Of a stretch of 64,000 bases of DNA, positions 42,845 through 52,099 are shown piece by piece. The DNA comes from Croceimicrobium hydrocarbonivorans (lineage in GTDB: Bacteria; Bacteroidota; Bacteroidia; Flavobacteriales; Schleiferiaceae), in the NCBI RefSeq assembly GCF_014524565.1, contig NZ_CP060139.1, positions 124,001-188,000 on the forward strand, in the 5' to 3' direction. The translations under genes were made by a program, and so were the position numbers. The notes beneath the pieces were generated by a model. That model had not been told where the DNA came from, ran no database searches, and saw only the letters and a program-made list of their open reading frames with translations. Positions within the stretch are counted from its first letter, which is position 1. Each line of letters opens with the position of its first letter.

Positions 42845-44235
42845 TGCCCTCTTCAAAGTCATTGTTATGGCTTTTGATCTTTGGCTTTATCGGCCTGGGT
42901 CTGGCATTTTACTTCGATCGCTACTGGCATTGGTTAGCCATGGCTTTGGGAGCAGGAATTCTTTGCTTGATTGTTTATTTAAAAAATGGCTTTAAATACC
43001 TCATTCCAGCTTTAGTTTTTTGCCTACCCATTTCGGTAGCCCTGCCTATTTCAAGCAGCGCCAAAATGGTTTTACCGGCAGAGTTTATCATTGTGATTTT
43101 AGCTCCCATCGTCTTGCTAAAACTTTGGGAACATCAAAAAGACAGATTTCTATTTCGATTCCCCTGGCCGGCTCTTTGGTTGATCAGTTTTATTCCCGGC
43201 TTGATCTTTAGTGACTTACCACTGGTTTCTATCAAGTTCTGGATTCTTAATGGACTATATGTGTTGGCCTTTTATTATGGAATCCTGATTTGGCGTGCGG
43301 AAGGAGGTAATTTCAATTCACTGGTAAAGCTATTCGCCTGGGCCATGCTTCCAGCTAGCTTAATCGGTCTTTATCATTTTGCGGAGTATGAATTTAATCC
43401 CATCACCCTGGCCGGGATTTATAAACCCTTCTTCTATTCACATACCTATTTCGGAGCGACGGTGGCCATCATTGCCGGCTTCAGTTTGGGGAAAGCCAGT
43501 CAGGATAAAAGCTGGTGGCCAATAGCAATAGCATTGGGAGTGCTGGCCATGATCAGTGGTTCCAGAGCCGCCCTTTGGAGCATTCTCTTTATGTTGGGAA
43601 TCTATACCTTATTGCAATTGAAGCCGCTTTGGCGATTTGCACTTCCAATACTTGGACTGACAATAGCCTTAGGCCTTGGAGGCTATTCCAAGCTTGAGGA
43701 GTTGTTTACCTATAACCGCTTTCAGAGCTATGACCCTAATGCGAGCATAGTAGAAAAATCCATGTCGGTTACCAATGTGCAAAGCGATGTGAGCAATATC
43801 GAAAGGCTCAATCGCTGGGTTTCTGCCTTAAGGATGTTTGAAGAACGACCCCATTGGGGTTTTGGTCCTGGCACTTATCAATTTACCTATATCCCCTTTC
43901 AGGAGAAAAAATTGGAGAATCGACTTACAGTGCATAATCCCGACTCCCCACCTGAGGGAAGTGGAGGTACCGCGCATTCTGAAATACTCTTGCAATTAGC
44001 TGAAAATGGTTGGCCCTCAGTCTTGCTTTTTTGCCTGATCTTAGGACTTTGGTTCTTTAAGGGATTCACCTCAAAATCAGCCACTAAAGCCTTGTACCTC
44101 CCTCTTTTACTAGGATTGAGTACCTATTATTTTCATATGCACTTTAATAATTTCCTCAATCAACCTGCCTTTGCCTTTTTGTTTTGGTCATTTGGGGCAA
44201 TGATTGATTTTCAAACCAAGCCGGAAGAAGCATGA
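42844..44235 (+). CDS. O-antigen ligase/polymerase family (Wzy_C) membrane protein
   Basis: A 463-residue protein with about eleven hydrophobic segments and one large periplasmic loop (about 285-390) that holds the family phrases RLNRWVSALRMFEERPHWGFGPGTY and AHSEILLQLAENGWPS; the arginine and histidine of these loops are typical of O-antigen ligases and related polymerases. It would polymerise or attach a lipid-linked glycan in the periplasm. It lies in the same operon as the Wzz-like and methyltransferase genes with 1- and 4-nt overlaps. Confidence 0.87.
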   Translation: MPSSKSLLWLLIFGFIGLGLAFYFDRYWHWLAMALGAGILCLIVYLKNGFKYLIPALVFCLPISVALPISSSAKMVLPAEFIIVILAPIVLLKLWEHQKDRFLFRFPWPALWLISFIPGLIFSDLPLVSIKFWILNGLYVLAFYYGILIWRAEGGNFNSLVKLFAWAMLPASLIGLYHFAEYEFNPITLAGIYKPFFYSHTYFGATVAIIAGFSLGKASQDKSWWPIAIALGVLAMISGSRAALWSILFMLGIYTLLQLKPLWRFALPILGLTIALGLGGYSKLEELFTYNRFQSYDPNASIVEKSMSVTNVQSDVSNIERLNRWVSALRMFEERPHWGFGPGTYQFTYIPFQEKKLENRLTVHNPDSPPEGSGGTAHSEILLQLAENGWPSVLLFCLILGLWFFKGFTSKSATKALYLPLLLGLSTYYFHMHFNNFLNQPAFAFLFWSFGAMIDFQTKPEEA

Positions 44236-45035
44236 CATATTACGATGAAGTAGGTAATTATTATGATAAAGATGCTCGTGATTTCGAGAATCGCTATTGG
44301 AAGAACCAGGCTTTACAGCGGATTCGTCAGGCCTTTCGGGAAGAAGTAAAAAGGCATCCTTTCGAAAATGGTTTGGAAGTTGGGATTGGACCGGGCTTCG
44401 ACCTTATTCACTTTGCTCGTATTTTTAAGGAGAGTCAATTGTTTGGTATTGATATTTCCCAGGAAATGGTGAACCTAGCCGCCGATAAAATTCCAGGTTT
44501 AAACCAACCCAATGCCCAAGTGGCCCAAGGCAGTGTGGAAGATTTAAAGAACTTATTTCCCGAGCAGAAATACGATTTAATCTACGTGTTTTTCGGAGCT
44601 TTAAATACGGTTGAAGATCTGCTTTTAGCCTTGAAGGAATTGGAAAAACTATTGGCTCCGGGAGGTCGAATGGTACTCACCTTTGTAAATAAATGGTTCC
44701 TGGCGGGAATGCTAATTGAACTACTTAAATTAAAGCCTCGTTGGGCTTTTGCCCGATTGCGAAAAGTTTGGGGTGGCTACTCTCCTACTCAGTTTTTAGC
44801 CAGCCGTTGCTATTCCAGTCGGCAGATAAAGGCCTATGCTCACCAAGCAAATTTAAACTGTGATAAACGAGAAGGCTATAGCATCCTATACCCCGCCTGG
44901 TACTACCATGGTTTACATAAAAAAATGCCTGCCGCCTTATTGCAAATCCTCTGGAAAATAGACCGAAAAATTGGCAAAGGCCCCTTGGGTGAATTTGGCG
45001 AATATGCGCTTTATGATTTTAGGAAGTCGGACTAA
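44232..45035 (+). CDS. Class I SAM-dependent methyltransferase
   Basis: A 267-residue soluble enzyme with motif I LEVGIGPGFDLI near residue 48, GIDISQEMV for the ribose-binding acid, and PGGRMVLTFVNKW after motif III. The C-terminal part with basic and aromatic residues may bind a lipid-linked or sugar substrate. It overlaps the ligase/polymerase gene by 4 nt and so probably modifies the same polysaccharide (inference). It overlaps the convergent epimerase gene by 17 nt. Confidence 0.83.
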   Translation: MTYYDEVGNYYDKDARDFENRYWKNQALQRIRQAFREEVKRHPFENGLEVGIGPGFDLIHFARIFKESQLFGIDISQEMVNLAADKIPGLNQPNAQVAQGSVEDLKNLFPEQKYDLIYVFFGALNTVEDLLLALKELEKLLAPGGRMVLTFVNKWFLAGMLIELLKLKPRWAFARLRKVWGGYSPTQFLASRCYSSRQIKAYAHQANLNCDKREGYSILYPAWYYHGLHKKMPAALLQILWKIDRKIGKGPLGEFGEYALYDFRKSD

Positions 45036-45969
45036 GCGCCGCCGCCTTATCAATTACGGTTTTTAATAGGCTATCCAGGTCTTGGAAATAAGGCTGGTAT
45101 TTCTCCTTCCAGGCTTGATGTTGAGTTCGCACCGGAATATTCGAACACAGGGCTTCCGTTACCGTTTCTCCAAAGCTTTTCAAACATTCCTCCAAGGGAA
45201 TATTGCGGGTAGGCAATCCCATTATTCGGGCTACAGCCTCAGCAAATTCCTTTTGGGATATCGGCGCAAAGCCATAAAGATTGTAATCTTTTCCGGGCTC
45301 TCCTTCTTGATAGCAATGCTTTAATTGACCTGCGCAATCTCCTAGAGGCAAGAGCGACATCATTTGTTGCCCATCTCCATAATAAGGCACTGCACCATGC
45401 TCCCAGGCAACTTTTAAAAAGAAATGCAAGAACCAGGAATCCGGACCAAATATCCAAGCCGGTCTGGCCATGCGAACATCTAAAATGCCTTCCTGCTGTG
45501 CCTCAATCCAGGGCTGTTCTGCAATTGCGTATTGCTTAGCATAAGCGGTTGGTGCTAAGGGAGCACTTTCATCGATTTCCTCACTTTGTGGACCGTACAT
45601 TAAGGTTCCGCTGCAATAAACGATCACCGGCGGTTTTTCCATCTTTTTCAAGAGAGCAATCAAACGTCGGTTGGCCTTCTCTCCTTTTAAAGCGGCTTCC
45701 TTTCGTTTTTTAGGACTGGTACCGGCTAAACGTGCACAATGGTAAATCACTTTGGGTGGGAAGCGTTTCAGCCAATGCTCTTCCAATTCTTCCAAAGGGT
45801 TTAAAATAAGATTAGATCTTTCCATTAGTTCCAGATCTACCCTCCGATTACCAAAGCAAGTGATTAAGGATTTTTCATTTGTATCCTTAAGTAATTCCAA
45901 ACTAAGTGCTTTTCCAACGTATCCGGTAGCGCCTAAAACCCAGATTGATTCTTGTGCTTTTTCTTGCAT
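45019..45969 (-). CDS. NAD(P)-dependent epimerase/dehydratase, extended SDR
   Basis: A 316-residue Rossmann enzyme with the nucleotide-binding GATGYVG near residue 13, the strand phrase IYHCARLAG, a serine region YCSGTLMYGP and the catalytic pair in YAKQYAIAE (YxxxK). It resembles sugar-nucleotide or other SDR epimerases/reductases. It lies opposite the polysaccharide operon, sharing 17 nt with the methyltransferase end. A near-consensus -7 box (TACCTTTA, 45974-45981, minus strand) lies just before the start. Confidence 0.83.
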   Translation of the reverse strand: MQEKAQESIWVLGATGYVGKALSLELLKDTNEKSLITCFGNRRVDLELMERSNLILNPLEELEEHWLKRFPPKVIYHCARLAGTSPKKRKEAALKGEKANRRLIALLKKMEKPPVIVYCSGTLMYGPQSEEIDESAPLAPTAYAKQYAIAEQPWIEAQQEGILDVRMARPAWIFGPDSWFLHFFLKVAWEHGAVPYYGDGQQMMSLLPLGDCAGQLKHCYQEGEPGKDYNLYGFAPISQKEFAEAVARIMGLPTRNIPLEECLKSFGETVTEALCSNIPVRTQHQAWKEKYQPYFQDLDSLLKTVIDKAAALSPTS

Positions 45970-46074
45970 GGACTAAAGGTAGAATTATCTGCTCAAAATC
46001 TTGAAGGCTTCTATGCTTTAAGCCTATCCTACTCTAATAAATTAGTACTTTGCTCATTCCAAAAAGCTCCGCAA

Positions 46075-46437
46075 ATGAATAGTACTGCTCAAGATGAAAA
46101 GATCGCCAAACTAAGCTTTGCATCGGTATACCCGCATTATATCACCAAGGTAGAACGCAAGGGTCGAAGCAAGGCCGAATTACTTGAGGTAATTGAGTGG
46201 CTAACGGGCTACAAGGAAGCTGATCTTCAAATGCATATCGATCAAAAATCAAGCTTTGGTGAATTCTTTGACCAAGCCCGTCTTAATCCTAATGCCCATC
46301 TTATTAAAGGAGTAATATGTGGTTATCGAGTAGAGGAAATTGAAAACCCGCTCAGTCAAAAGGTTCGCTATTTGGATAAACTGGTAGATGAATTGGCGAA
46401 GGGTAAGAAAATGGAGAAAATACTTAGAGAGGCCTAA
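46075..46437 (+). CDS. DUF2200 domain protein
   Basis: A 120-residue soluble protein that matches DUF2200 over nearly its whole length: SFASVYPHYITKVERKGR, EVIEWLTGY, NPNAHLIKGVICGYRVEEIE and LDKLVDELAKGK. Function unknown. The frame extends upstream to 45952, but that part overlaps the promoter side of the divergent epimerase and is not part of the family; the ATG at 46075 gives the normal length. A membrane-protein gene follows after 19 nt. Confidence 0.9.
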   Translation: MNSTAQDEKIAKLSFASVYPHYITKVERKGRSKAELLEVIEWLTGYKEADLQMHIDQKSSFGEFFDQARLNPNAHLIKGVICGYRVEEIENPLSQKVRYLDKLVDELAKGKKMEKILREA

Positions 46438-46456
46438 TTCAATTTAAGTATCTGAG

Positions 46457-47005
46457 ATGTCTGGTATTCGCTTAAAAATGAACATAGAGAATATTGTTCT
46501 TTTCACTTTTGGGTTGACCTGCCTCCTCAACCTGGTGGATGCTGAAATTAAAGGCCTCTATCTACCAGTTGGATTTTATTTGAGTTGTGTTGCTTGGATC
46601 ATTCTAAGACTTGCTCAATTATTAAACTGGTTTAAAATTACCGAAGCACTTTTTACCGTACTGATTCTTGCAACTTTTAATATTATACCGCTTTCACCGC
46701 TCTTCCAAACCCATTTTCAATTTGGAATTAGTGCCATAACCTTCCCTAAATTCTATATCCTACCCTTTTTGATGACCCTTTGCTTATTAATAAGTAAAAG
46801 GAAAGAAATTAAAACCTTTTGGTTGAAAATTCAGGGACGCAGCCCAGAGCAAAAAGCGCAGCAAAGGCTATCCAGTCAAGAACAGTTCAAACAAAAATTT
46901 CAAAACCTAAGTGAGGAGCAGTTAATGGCCAAATTAGATCAAAATCTTCAGCCTGGCGCTCAGGATGCTATTCATGAACTTTTGAAGGAAAAGAAGGAAG
47001 GCTAA
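46457..47005 (+). CDS. Membrane protein of unknown function
   Basis: A 182-residue protein with about three to four hydrophobic segments in residues 8-115 and a charged, Gln/Lys-rich cytosolic tail (about 120-182) with helical repeats. No family is recognised. An alternative start lies at 46478. It is 19 nt after the DUF2200 gene on the same strand and ends 6 nt before the convergent haloperoxidase-like gene. Confidence 0.6.
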   Translation: MSGIRLKMNIENIVLFTFGLTCLLNLVDAEIKGLYLPVGFYLSCVAWIILRLAQLLNWFKITEALFTVLILATFNIIPLSPLFQTHFQFGISAITFPKFYILPFLMTLCLLISKRKEIKTFWLKIQGRSPEQKAQQRLSSQEQFKQKFQNLSEEQLMAKLDQNLQPGAQDAIHELLKEKKEG

Positions 47006-47011
47006 ACTATC

Positions 47012-49201
47012 CTATTGCTTCACTATTAATTGAGTCCACTGTTTTGTAGCTCCGTCCAATCGCAAGAGATACAAGCCTCGACTCAAATTCTGCATGGGAA
47101 TTAAAAACTGCTTGGCATTGGTATTGGCCGGAACCATTTCCTGATAAACTACCTCGCCATTCAAATTAAGAAGCTGAATGCTAAGAGCTTCTGAAAAATT
47201 ATTTTGCAGCAAACAGTCTTGTTGATTGGGTACGGGATTAGGATAAACTTGCAGCAAATTCCGATCAGCACCGGCCTGGCCTTGTTCTCCGCTGAAATAA
47301 GACAAGGCAAAGCTATAAGCATCCTTAGCAATTTCTTCGCCCATAATCCTACCAGGCATATCATCTACCGGTGGATGGATTCCTCCCCAAATACGCGATA
47401 AACTGCATTGATCGGAGGCATCAGTATACTTGGCCCATTGCAGAACGATATCCTCACTGGGACCTTCTTCAAAAACCAAAAATTGATTCTTGGGGGCATA
47501 AAATTCTCCCATCCCTCCTGGGAAATATGGATCACCGGTGAGCAGAGTCATAATTTCCGCCGCTGCTCTGGAGAAAGTCGAATGTCCTGATAAATAGCCC
47601 GCAAAAGGTGGGGTTACAAAGGTGGGTCTTTGATAGGGCCACCAATTCTCTGCTAATATCCAACCTACCCCTGCCATATCATCGGCTGGATCCGTTATGG
47701 AATCGGGGCCCATCCAGGCTTTGACCTTTATTTTACCCCAATGTACATTAGAGGGGCCAACTAATACATCATTGGAATCTACTTGCTCAATTAATCCCGG
47801 AATTAAGGGTAGTCCTCTAGGATTAAATCGAGGTTTATTAGGATCTGAGCTTTGCCCACGATCTGCCATATATCGAAGAGCAGAGATCGGTCGCAGATAG
47901 TCATACCAACCTTTGCAAGCCCAAGCTCCAATGGCAGCATCGTGCATGGCACCTCCCATAGCAAAATAGGCTTTCACATCCCATTCTAATTCATTTAATA
48001 CCGGGCCTTCTCCATGCAAGCGCTTTTCAAAAAGTGGATGATCGTTCACATAATTGAGCAGGGTAAACCAATGTCCGGGCGGAGTTTCTGAATCCGGACC
48101 ATCAGCCCAAAATTCGGCCAAGACGCGAGCATAATCGCCACGGCGAACATATTGAGGTTGATAAGGTAGCCCTGTAGCCGGATTTACCGTATAGCCCTTA
48201 CCGGGATCACCACCTTCTCGCAAATCATAAAACTGTCGCATCTCGGCCTCCGTTCGAGGATAGCTCTGCACATTCCCAATGGAGGCTGGAGAAATATCCC
48301 AGATCACTCCATCTGTGGTATCCATATGAGACGACCAGGTTGAGACCAAGCTAAAGGACCATTTATAGTAATCCTCCAAGCCTTTTGAAGTATCCAGGTG
48401 TGGCGGTGCTCCCGGATCATGATAAACCCAATAATTATAGTTGTTTCGGCGATAAATACTCAGGTCCTCTTCCTTCAGAGCAAAGGCCGCTACCTCGCCC
48501 CATTCCGGACTTAAAAAATCAATGGTATCTGCGGCGATTAAATTACCCCCTTGATCGACGAAGGTTTCTAAGGCTAATGGCTGCCAGCGATTTACGTCCA
48601 ATAAAACAGGGTTTCCGGGAAGCACAGGAATTAGGGGCGCATTCGCTGGCCGATAATGTCGATTTCGATAGCCATGCGCCTCATTGGAGCCATCCTGCAA
48701 ACCATATAAAATCATTTGTTCTGCTAAGTAATTGCCTAGAGTGGCAGGATTTCCCGTGCTATAATTCGTACTTATAAAACTGCGATCATAGCCCAAGTGG
48801 TCCATTAGGGAATCATAAAGGAATAAGCTTTCTTCGGCTCCAGGACTATTGCTGAAACGATGTTTCAATAAACGATAGGCCGCATAGGAAATGGCTTCTT
48901 CCTGAGCTGCTTGTCGATCCCCCTCCACCGATATCCCGGTAAACAAACAGGCAAAATCATGCAGGCGTTTCCCCAGAAAATAAGGTTCGGCCACAGGATC
49001 GTAAACCGCCCAAGCATCATACATAAGTACCGAAGAATGAAAAAGATTTCGAGCGTGAATGGTGGGTCGGGCCAGATCATGTCGAATCCCTTCCAAAAGC
49101 ACTTCATTCCACTGCCGCGCCACAGAATGTTGGGCTTTAACACCAAGGCTGCTTAAAAGTAGTAGGATTAATAGTGAAAAGCGAAAAGCGATTTTTTTCA
49201 T
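47012..49201 (-). CDS. Vanadium-dependent haloperoxidase-like (PAP2 fold) enzyme with T9SS sorting domain
   Basis: A 729-residue secreted protein. After the signal peptide the body follows the vanadium haloperoxidase/PAP2 relatives of Bacteroidota (ARPTIHARNLFHSSVLMYDAWAVYD near residue 39). The phosphate/vanadate-binding motifs are visible as SGHSTFSRA and GGIHPPVDDMPGR, with histidines at the expected places. The last 85 residues form a type A T9SS sorting domain (VYPNPV ... GLYLLRL ... IVKQ), so it is exported through the outer membrane. Halide use versus phosphatase activity cannot be told from sequence. Confidence 0.87.
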   Translation of the reverse strand: MKKIAFRFSLLILLLLSSLGVKAQHSVARQWNEVLLEGIRHDLARPTIHARNLFHSSVLMYDAWAVYDPVAEPYFLGKRLHDFACLFTGISVEGDRQAAQEEAISYAAYRLLKHRFSNSPGAEESLFLYDSLMDHLGYDRSFISTNYSTGNPATLGNYLAEQMILYGLQDGSNEAHGYRNRHYRPANAPLIPVLPGNPVLLDVNRWQPLALETFVDQGGNLIAADTIDFLSPEWGEVAAFALKEEDLSIYRRNNYNYWVYHDPGAPPHLDTSKGLEDYYKWSFSLVSTWSSHMDTTDGVIWDISPASIGNVQSYPRTEAEMRQFYDLREGGDPGKGYTVNPATGLPYQPQYVRRGDYARVLAEFWADGPDSETPPGHWFTLLNYVNDHPLFEKRLHGEGPVLNELEWDVKAYFAMGGAMHDAAIGAWACKGWYDYLRPISALRYMADRGQSSDPNKPRFNPRGLPLIPGLIEQVDSNDVLVGPSNVHWGKIKVKAWMGPDSITDPADDMAGVGWILAENWWPYQRPTFVTPPFAGYLSGHSTFSRAAAEIMTLLTGDPYFPGGMGEFYAPKNQFLVFEEGPSEDIVLQWAKYTDASDQCSLSRIWGGIHPPVDDMPGRIMGEEIAKDAYSFALSYFSGEQGQAGADRNLLQVYPNPVPNQQDCLLQNNFSEALSIQLLNLNGEVVYQEMVPANTNAKQFLIPMQNLSRGLYLLRLDGATKQWTQLIVKQ

Positions 49202-49474
49202 GAAGAAGGGGGATTCCCCGCTAAGTTAGTATAATCTCCAAGTCTTCAATTGAAAATGGAAAGCGTTATTAAAGAGTCCAAATTCTATGTTTTCTAGTCT
49301 AGTCTTTGATCGATCTGCTTCAAACCCTAGTGTATGATGACTACCCCATTAAATTTTTCCTTTTTGGCAGGTTTTAGGCTTGACTTCGCCAAAAATATTT
49401 AGCCTTTCCAATTATCTAAAATTCAACCATTGCTTGATCGTAATAATCTGATTAAAAATTTGACTTTAAATCTT
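49202..49474. other. Divergent intergenic region without recognised gene
   Basis: An AT-rich stretch of about 270 nt between the haloperoxidase-like gene and the next T9SS cargo. A short palindrome GGGGAATCCCC lies just upstream of the haloperoxidase start (minus strand). I see no tRNA, small ORF or terminator. Confidence 0.5.
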
Positions 49475-49482
49475 TAAGTTTG
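49475..49482 (+). promoter_or_regulatory. -7 promoter box TAAGTTTG before the T9SS cargo gene
   Basis: Exact TAnnTTTG match 36 nt before the ATG at 49519. It overlaps the earlier in-frame ATG at 49480, which supports the later start. Confidence 0.55.
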
Positions 49483-49518
49483 ATTTGTTCTTTCCTCCAT
49501 ATCATAAACAATCCAATT

Positions 49519-50418
49519 ATGGTTAGGATTCTGCTATTAGGCTATTTTTTATTTCAATTCTTTGAGGTTCAATGCCAAGACTTCCCTTCAGTAGGCACCA
49601 AATGGCATTACACCGAACAATTCGCCTTTTCTAATCGCATTGATTATTTCTCCATTGAAGCAAAAAAGGATACACTTTTTCAAGGTCAAAATTGCATTAA
49701 GCTGGTAAAAAGGCATGTCCCCTTTTGTTCAGGACAAGGTTTACAAGAGTTTGTGTATAACAGCAATGACAGTGTCTTTTATTGGTCATTCGACTTAAAC
49801 CGCTTTGAAATCTTATATGATTTTAATGCTGTGGCCGGAGATAGCTGGCTCAATACTATAACTGATGAATATGGCGATCCAGATACCTTGAACATTACTG
49901 TTGATTCTATTTCGCAAATTTCAATAAATGGAAAAATGCTCAAAGTTCAATTTGTTACTTATCACATGGTAGAAGAAAATAGGACCTATAGCATTCCTTC
50001 CGAAATTATTGAAGGCATCGGAGATATCCGTTATCTTTTTAATTGGAGTCACTGGTCCGAAGGATCTTGTGATGGAAATAGGCCAATTGGAATTCGATGC
50101 TTTCAAGATAGTAGCTTGGGATTTTATCAATTTCCCAATCAAAGCACTTGTGATTACACTAATTTAAGTACCGAGGAAATTGACTTAAAAGAAATTCAGG
50201 CCTATCCCAACCCCTTGAAAAATAAGCTTTTCCTAAGTAAAACTTCTCCTGAGCTTAGTTATGATCTTTGTTTGTATGATTTACGTGGTAACCAATTATG
50301 GTCAGGTAAATTCTTAGCTCATCAAAAATATATTGATACTGAAAATTGGCCTCATGGAGCATTAATCCTCAATATTCAATCTGCGGGTCAAAGTAATCAA
50401 GTACTTCTATTTAAATAA
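49519..50418 (+). CDS. Secreted protein with C-terminal T9SS sorting domain
   Basis: About 299 residues from the ATG at 49519, which begins a clear signal peptide (ILLLGYFLFQFF core, cleavage near VQC/Q). The middle is strand-rich with several cysteines and no domain I recognise. The last 75 residues are a type A T9SS sorting domain (QAYPNPLKN ... LYDLRGNQLWSG ... GALILNIQ), so the protein is exported across the outer membrane. The gene is lower in GC than its neighbours. It ends 13 nt before the convergent SDR gene. Confidence 0.75.
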   Translation: MVRILLLGYFLFQFFEVQCQDFPSVGTKWHYTEQFAFSNRIDYFSIEAKKDTLFQGQNCIKLVKRHVPFCSGQGLQEFVYNSNDSVFYWSFDLNRFEILYDFNAVAGDSWLNTITDEYGDPDTLNITVDSISQISINGKMLKVQFVTYHMVEENRTYSIPSEIIEGIGDIRYLFNWSHWSEGSCDGNRPIGIRCFQDSSLGFYQFPNQSTCDYTNLSTEEIDLKEIQAYPNPLKNKLFLSKTSPELSYDLCLYDLRGNQLWSGKFLAHQKYIDTENWPHGALILNIQSAGQSNQVLLFK

Positions 50419-50431
50419 GAACCCGCTGGCA

Positions 50432-51241
50432 TTAAGATGCCTTGGCCATTTGGGCCATTTTCTTTGTGATAAAATCTACCGCCCGCTTAGGACTAAAGCG
50501 ATAGAATAAATCGAGAAAACGGGCATCCTTACCTACCATTACCCGGTATTTATCGGCTTTCATTCCATTGAGAATTATCTCGGCAGCCTTCTCGGCAGAT
50601 AAGGTCATGGAGGCCTGTTCTTCTGCACTTACATCCGAACGCATCTCCACATTAGAATTTTTGGTGATATTGGTATTTACCGCTCCGGGATGAACCACAG
50701 TAACTTTTACGTTGCTGTCTTTTAGCTCGGCGTATAATCCTTCGGTGAGCAATTTTACAGCGGCTTTTGAAGCACCATAAAAACTCTGACCTGGAAAAGG
50801 AATAAAACCACCCATACTGGAAATATTCACAATATGAGCTTCGGGTCTTTCCAATAAAGCCGGTAAGAAAGACTTCACCATGTAGAGGGTCCCGTATAAA
50901 TTGATATTAAAAATCCGCTCAATGCGATCGTAAGCCAAATCCTTAATCGGCACAAAAGGCTGAATGATACCCGCATTATTAATAATTCCATCTACAGCCC
51001 CATGCAAGGCTATTAATTCAGCCGGTAAGGCTTCTACCCTTTCGCGATCTGTAATATCTACTACGTGGGTGCTCATGGCGGCGGAAGCTTTTCCAGTTAA
51101 GTCACGAGTTTCTCGCAGTCCTTCTTCATTAATATCAATACCTGCCACCCGAGCGCCTTCTTTAATAAGTTGTAAGCTCAGGGCCCGTCCCATGCCACTA
51201 CCGGCACCGGTTACCACAATTACTTTCCCGTTTACCTTCAT
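50432..51241 (-). CDS. Short-chain dehydrogenase/reductase
   Basis: A 269-residue classical SDR with TGAGSGMG near residue 11, NNAG, the catalytic serine in NISSMGG and YGASK (YxxxK). A C-terminal extension (about 235-269) is basic, like that of acyl or steroid reductases with membrane contact. It is the last gene of the operon KstD-like, SDR, SDR (2-nt gap upstream). The TetR regulator encoded divergently from the operon head probably controls it. Substrate not known. Confidence 0.85.
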   Translation of the reverse strand: MKVNGKVIVVTGAGSGMGRALSLQLIKEGARVAGIDINEEGLRETRDLTGKASAAMSTHVVDITDRERVEALPAELIALHGAVDGIINNAGIIQPFVPIKDLAYDRIERIFNINLYGTLYMVKSFLPALLERPEAHIVNISSMGGFIPFPGQSFYGASKAAVKLLTEGLYAELKDSNVKVTVVHPGAVNTNITKNSNVEMRSDVSAEEQASMTLSAEKAAEIILNGMKADKYRVMVGKDARFLDLFYRFSPKRAVDFITKKMAQMAKAS

Positions 51242-51243
51242 AC

Positions 51244-52092
51244 TTAATGCTTTTTATTCGCCAAGGCTTTCTTCATGGCTTTGGCCGAATATCCAGCCGT
51301 AACACCACCATCACAAGGAATGTCTATACCGGTGGTATAGCCTTGTTTGGTACTAGCCATAAAGGCAATAAGTTCAGCAATTTCTTCAGGTTTTCCAAAA
51401 CGTTTTATGGCGGCCATACCCAGCATTGCGGCAGAGCCACTTTTTTCCTCTAATCGGCCCATATCTGTATCAAAACTTCCCGGCGAAATAGACAGAATTC
51501 GGGCGCCTTTGGCTCCAAATTGAGCCGCACTTTTTTTTGAATACCAAGACACAAAATTCTTGCTAATGGAATAAGATAATCCCGCCCTTTGCTTTTTGGG
51601 AAAGAGATTTACCCTCGACATCATTTTCTTGAAAAAAGTGGCTTGATCATTAAAGGCGTATTTGTAGCCTCTTTTGGGAAGAATTAAACTTGGAATTAAA
51701 TAGCCTGCCATGGAGGCGATATTGATCAATACCGATTCGGGTTTTGCAAGCTTTAAAAAGGCTTCCGTAATATAGATGGTTCCCAAGGCATTGATTTTCA
51801 TAATCAAATCGGCCTTCCCCATTTGCGGACTAACACCGGCGGTATGAATTACAGATGCCAGATGGCCTTTACCCGCAGCATAAACTATGGCCTCTTCGAC
51901 CGACCTTTGATCTGATACATCACAAATAAGAGTTTCAGATTCAATGTCTAGTTCTGCCAGTTCTTGTTGGGCCTTCCTTAATCGATCTTGATTCAAATCG
52001 CATAAAATCAGGTAATGATCTTTGCCAATAATTTTGGCCGAAGCCAGGCCCATACCGCCAGCTCCACCGGTAATTAATGAGATATTTTTCAT
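51244..52092 (-). CDS. SDR, resembles 3-alpha-hydroxysteroid dehydrogenases
   Basis: A 282-residue SDR with TGGAGGMG near residue 8, aspartate-ended strand two (LILCDLN, favouring NAD), catalytic serine in NIASMAGY and tyrosine in SYSISK. Between serine and tyrosine it has an extra loop of about 35 residues, like bacterial 3-alpha-hydroxysteroid dehydrogenase/carbonyl reductases, where that loop covers the substrate. It is 7 nt after the KstD-like gene and 2 nt before the other SDR. A steroid-like or alicyclic alcohol substrate is inference. Confidence 0.82.
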   Translation of the reverse strand: MKNISLITGGAGGMGLASAKIIGKDHYLILCDLNQDRLRKAQQELAELDIESETLICDVSDQRSVEEAIVYAAGKGHLASVIHTAGVSPQMGKADLIMKINALGTIYITEAFLKLAKPESVLINIASMAGYLIPSLILPKRGYKYAFNDQATFFKKMMSRVNLFPKKQRAGLSYSISKNFVSWYSKKSAAQFGAKGARILSISPGSFDTDMGRLEEKSGSAAMLGMAAIKRFGKPEEIAELIAFMASTKQGYTTGIDIPCDGGVTAGYSAKAMKKALANKKH

Positions 52093-52099
52093 GGTGTTT

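Noticed and set aside
48385-48777. 130-codon open frame on the plus strand
   Set aside because: It is antisense to the haloperoxidase-like gene, whose sequence is conserved throughout.
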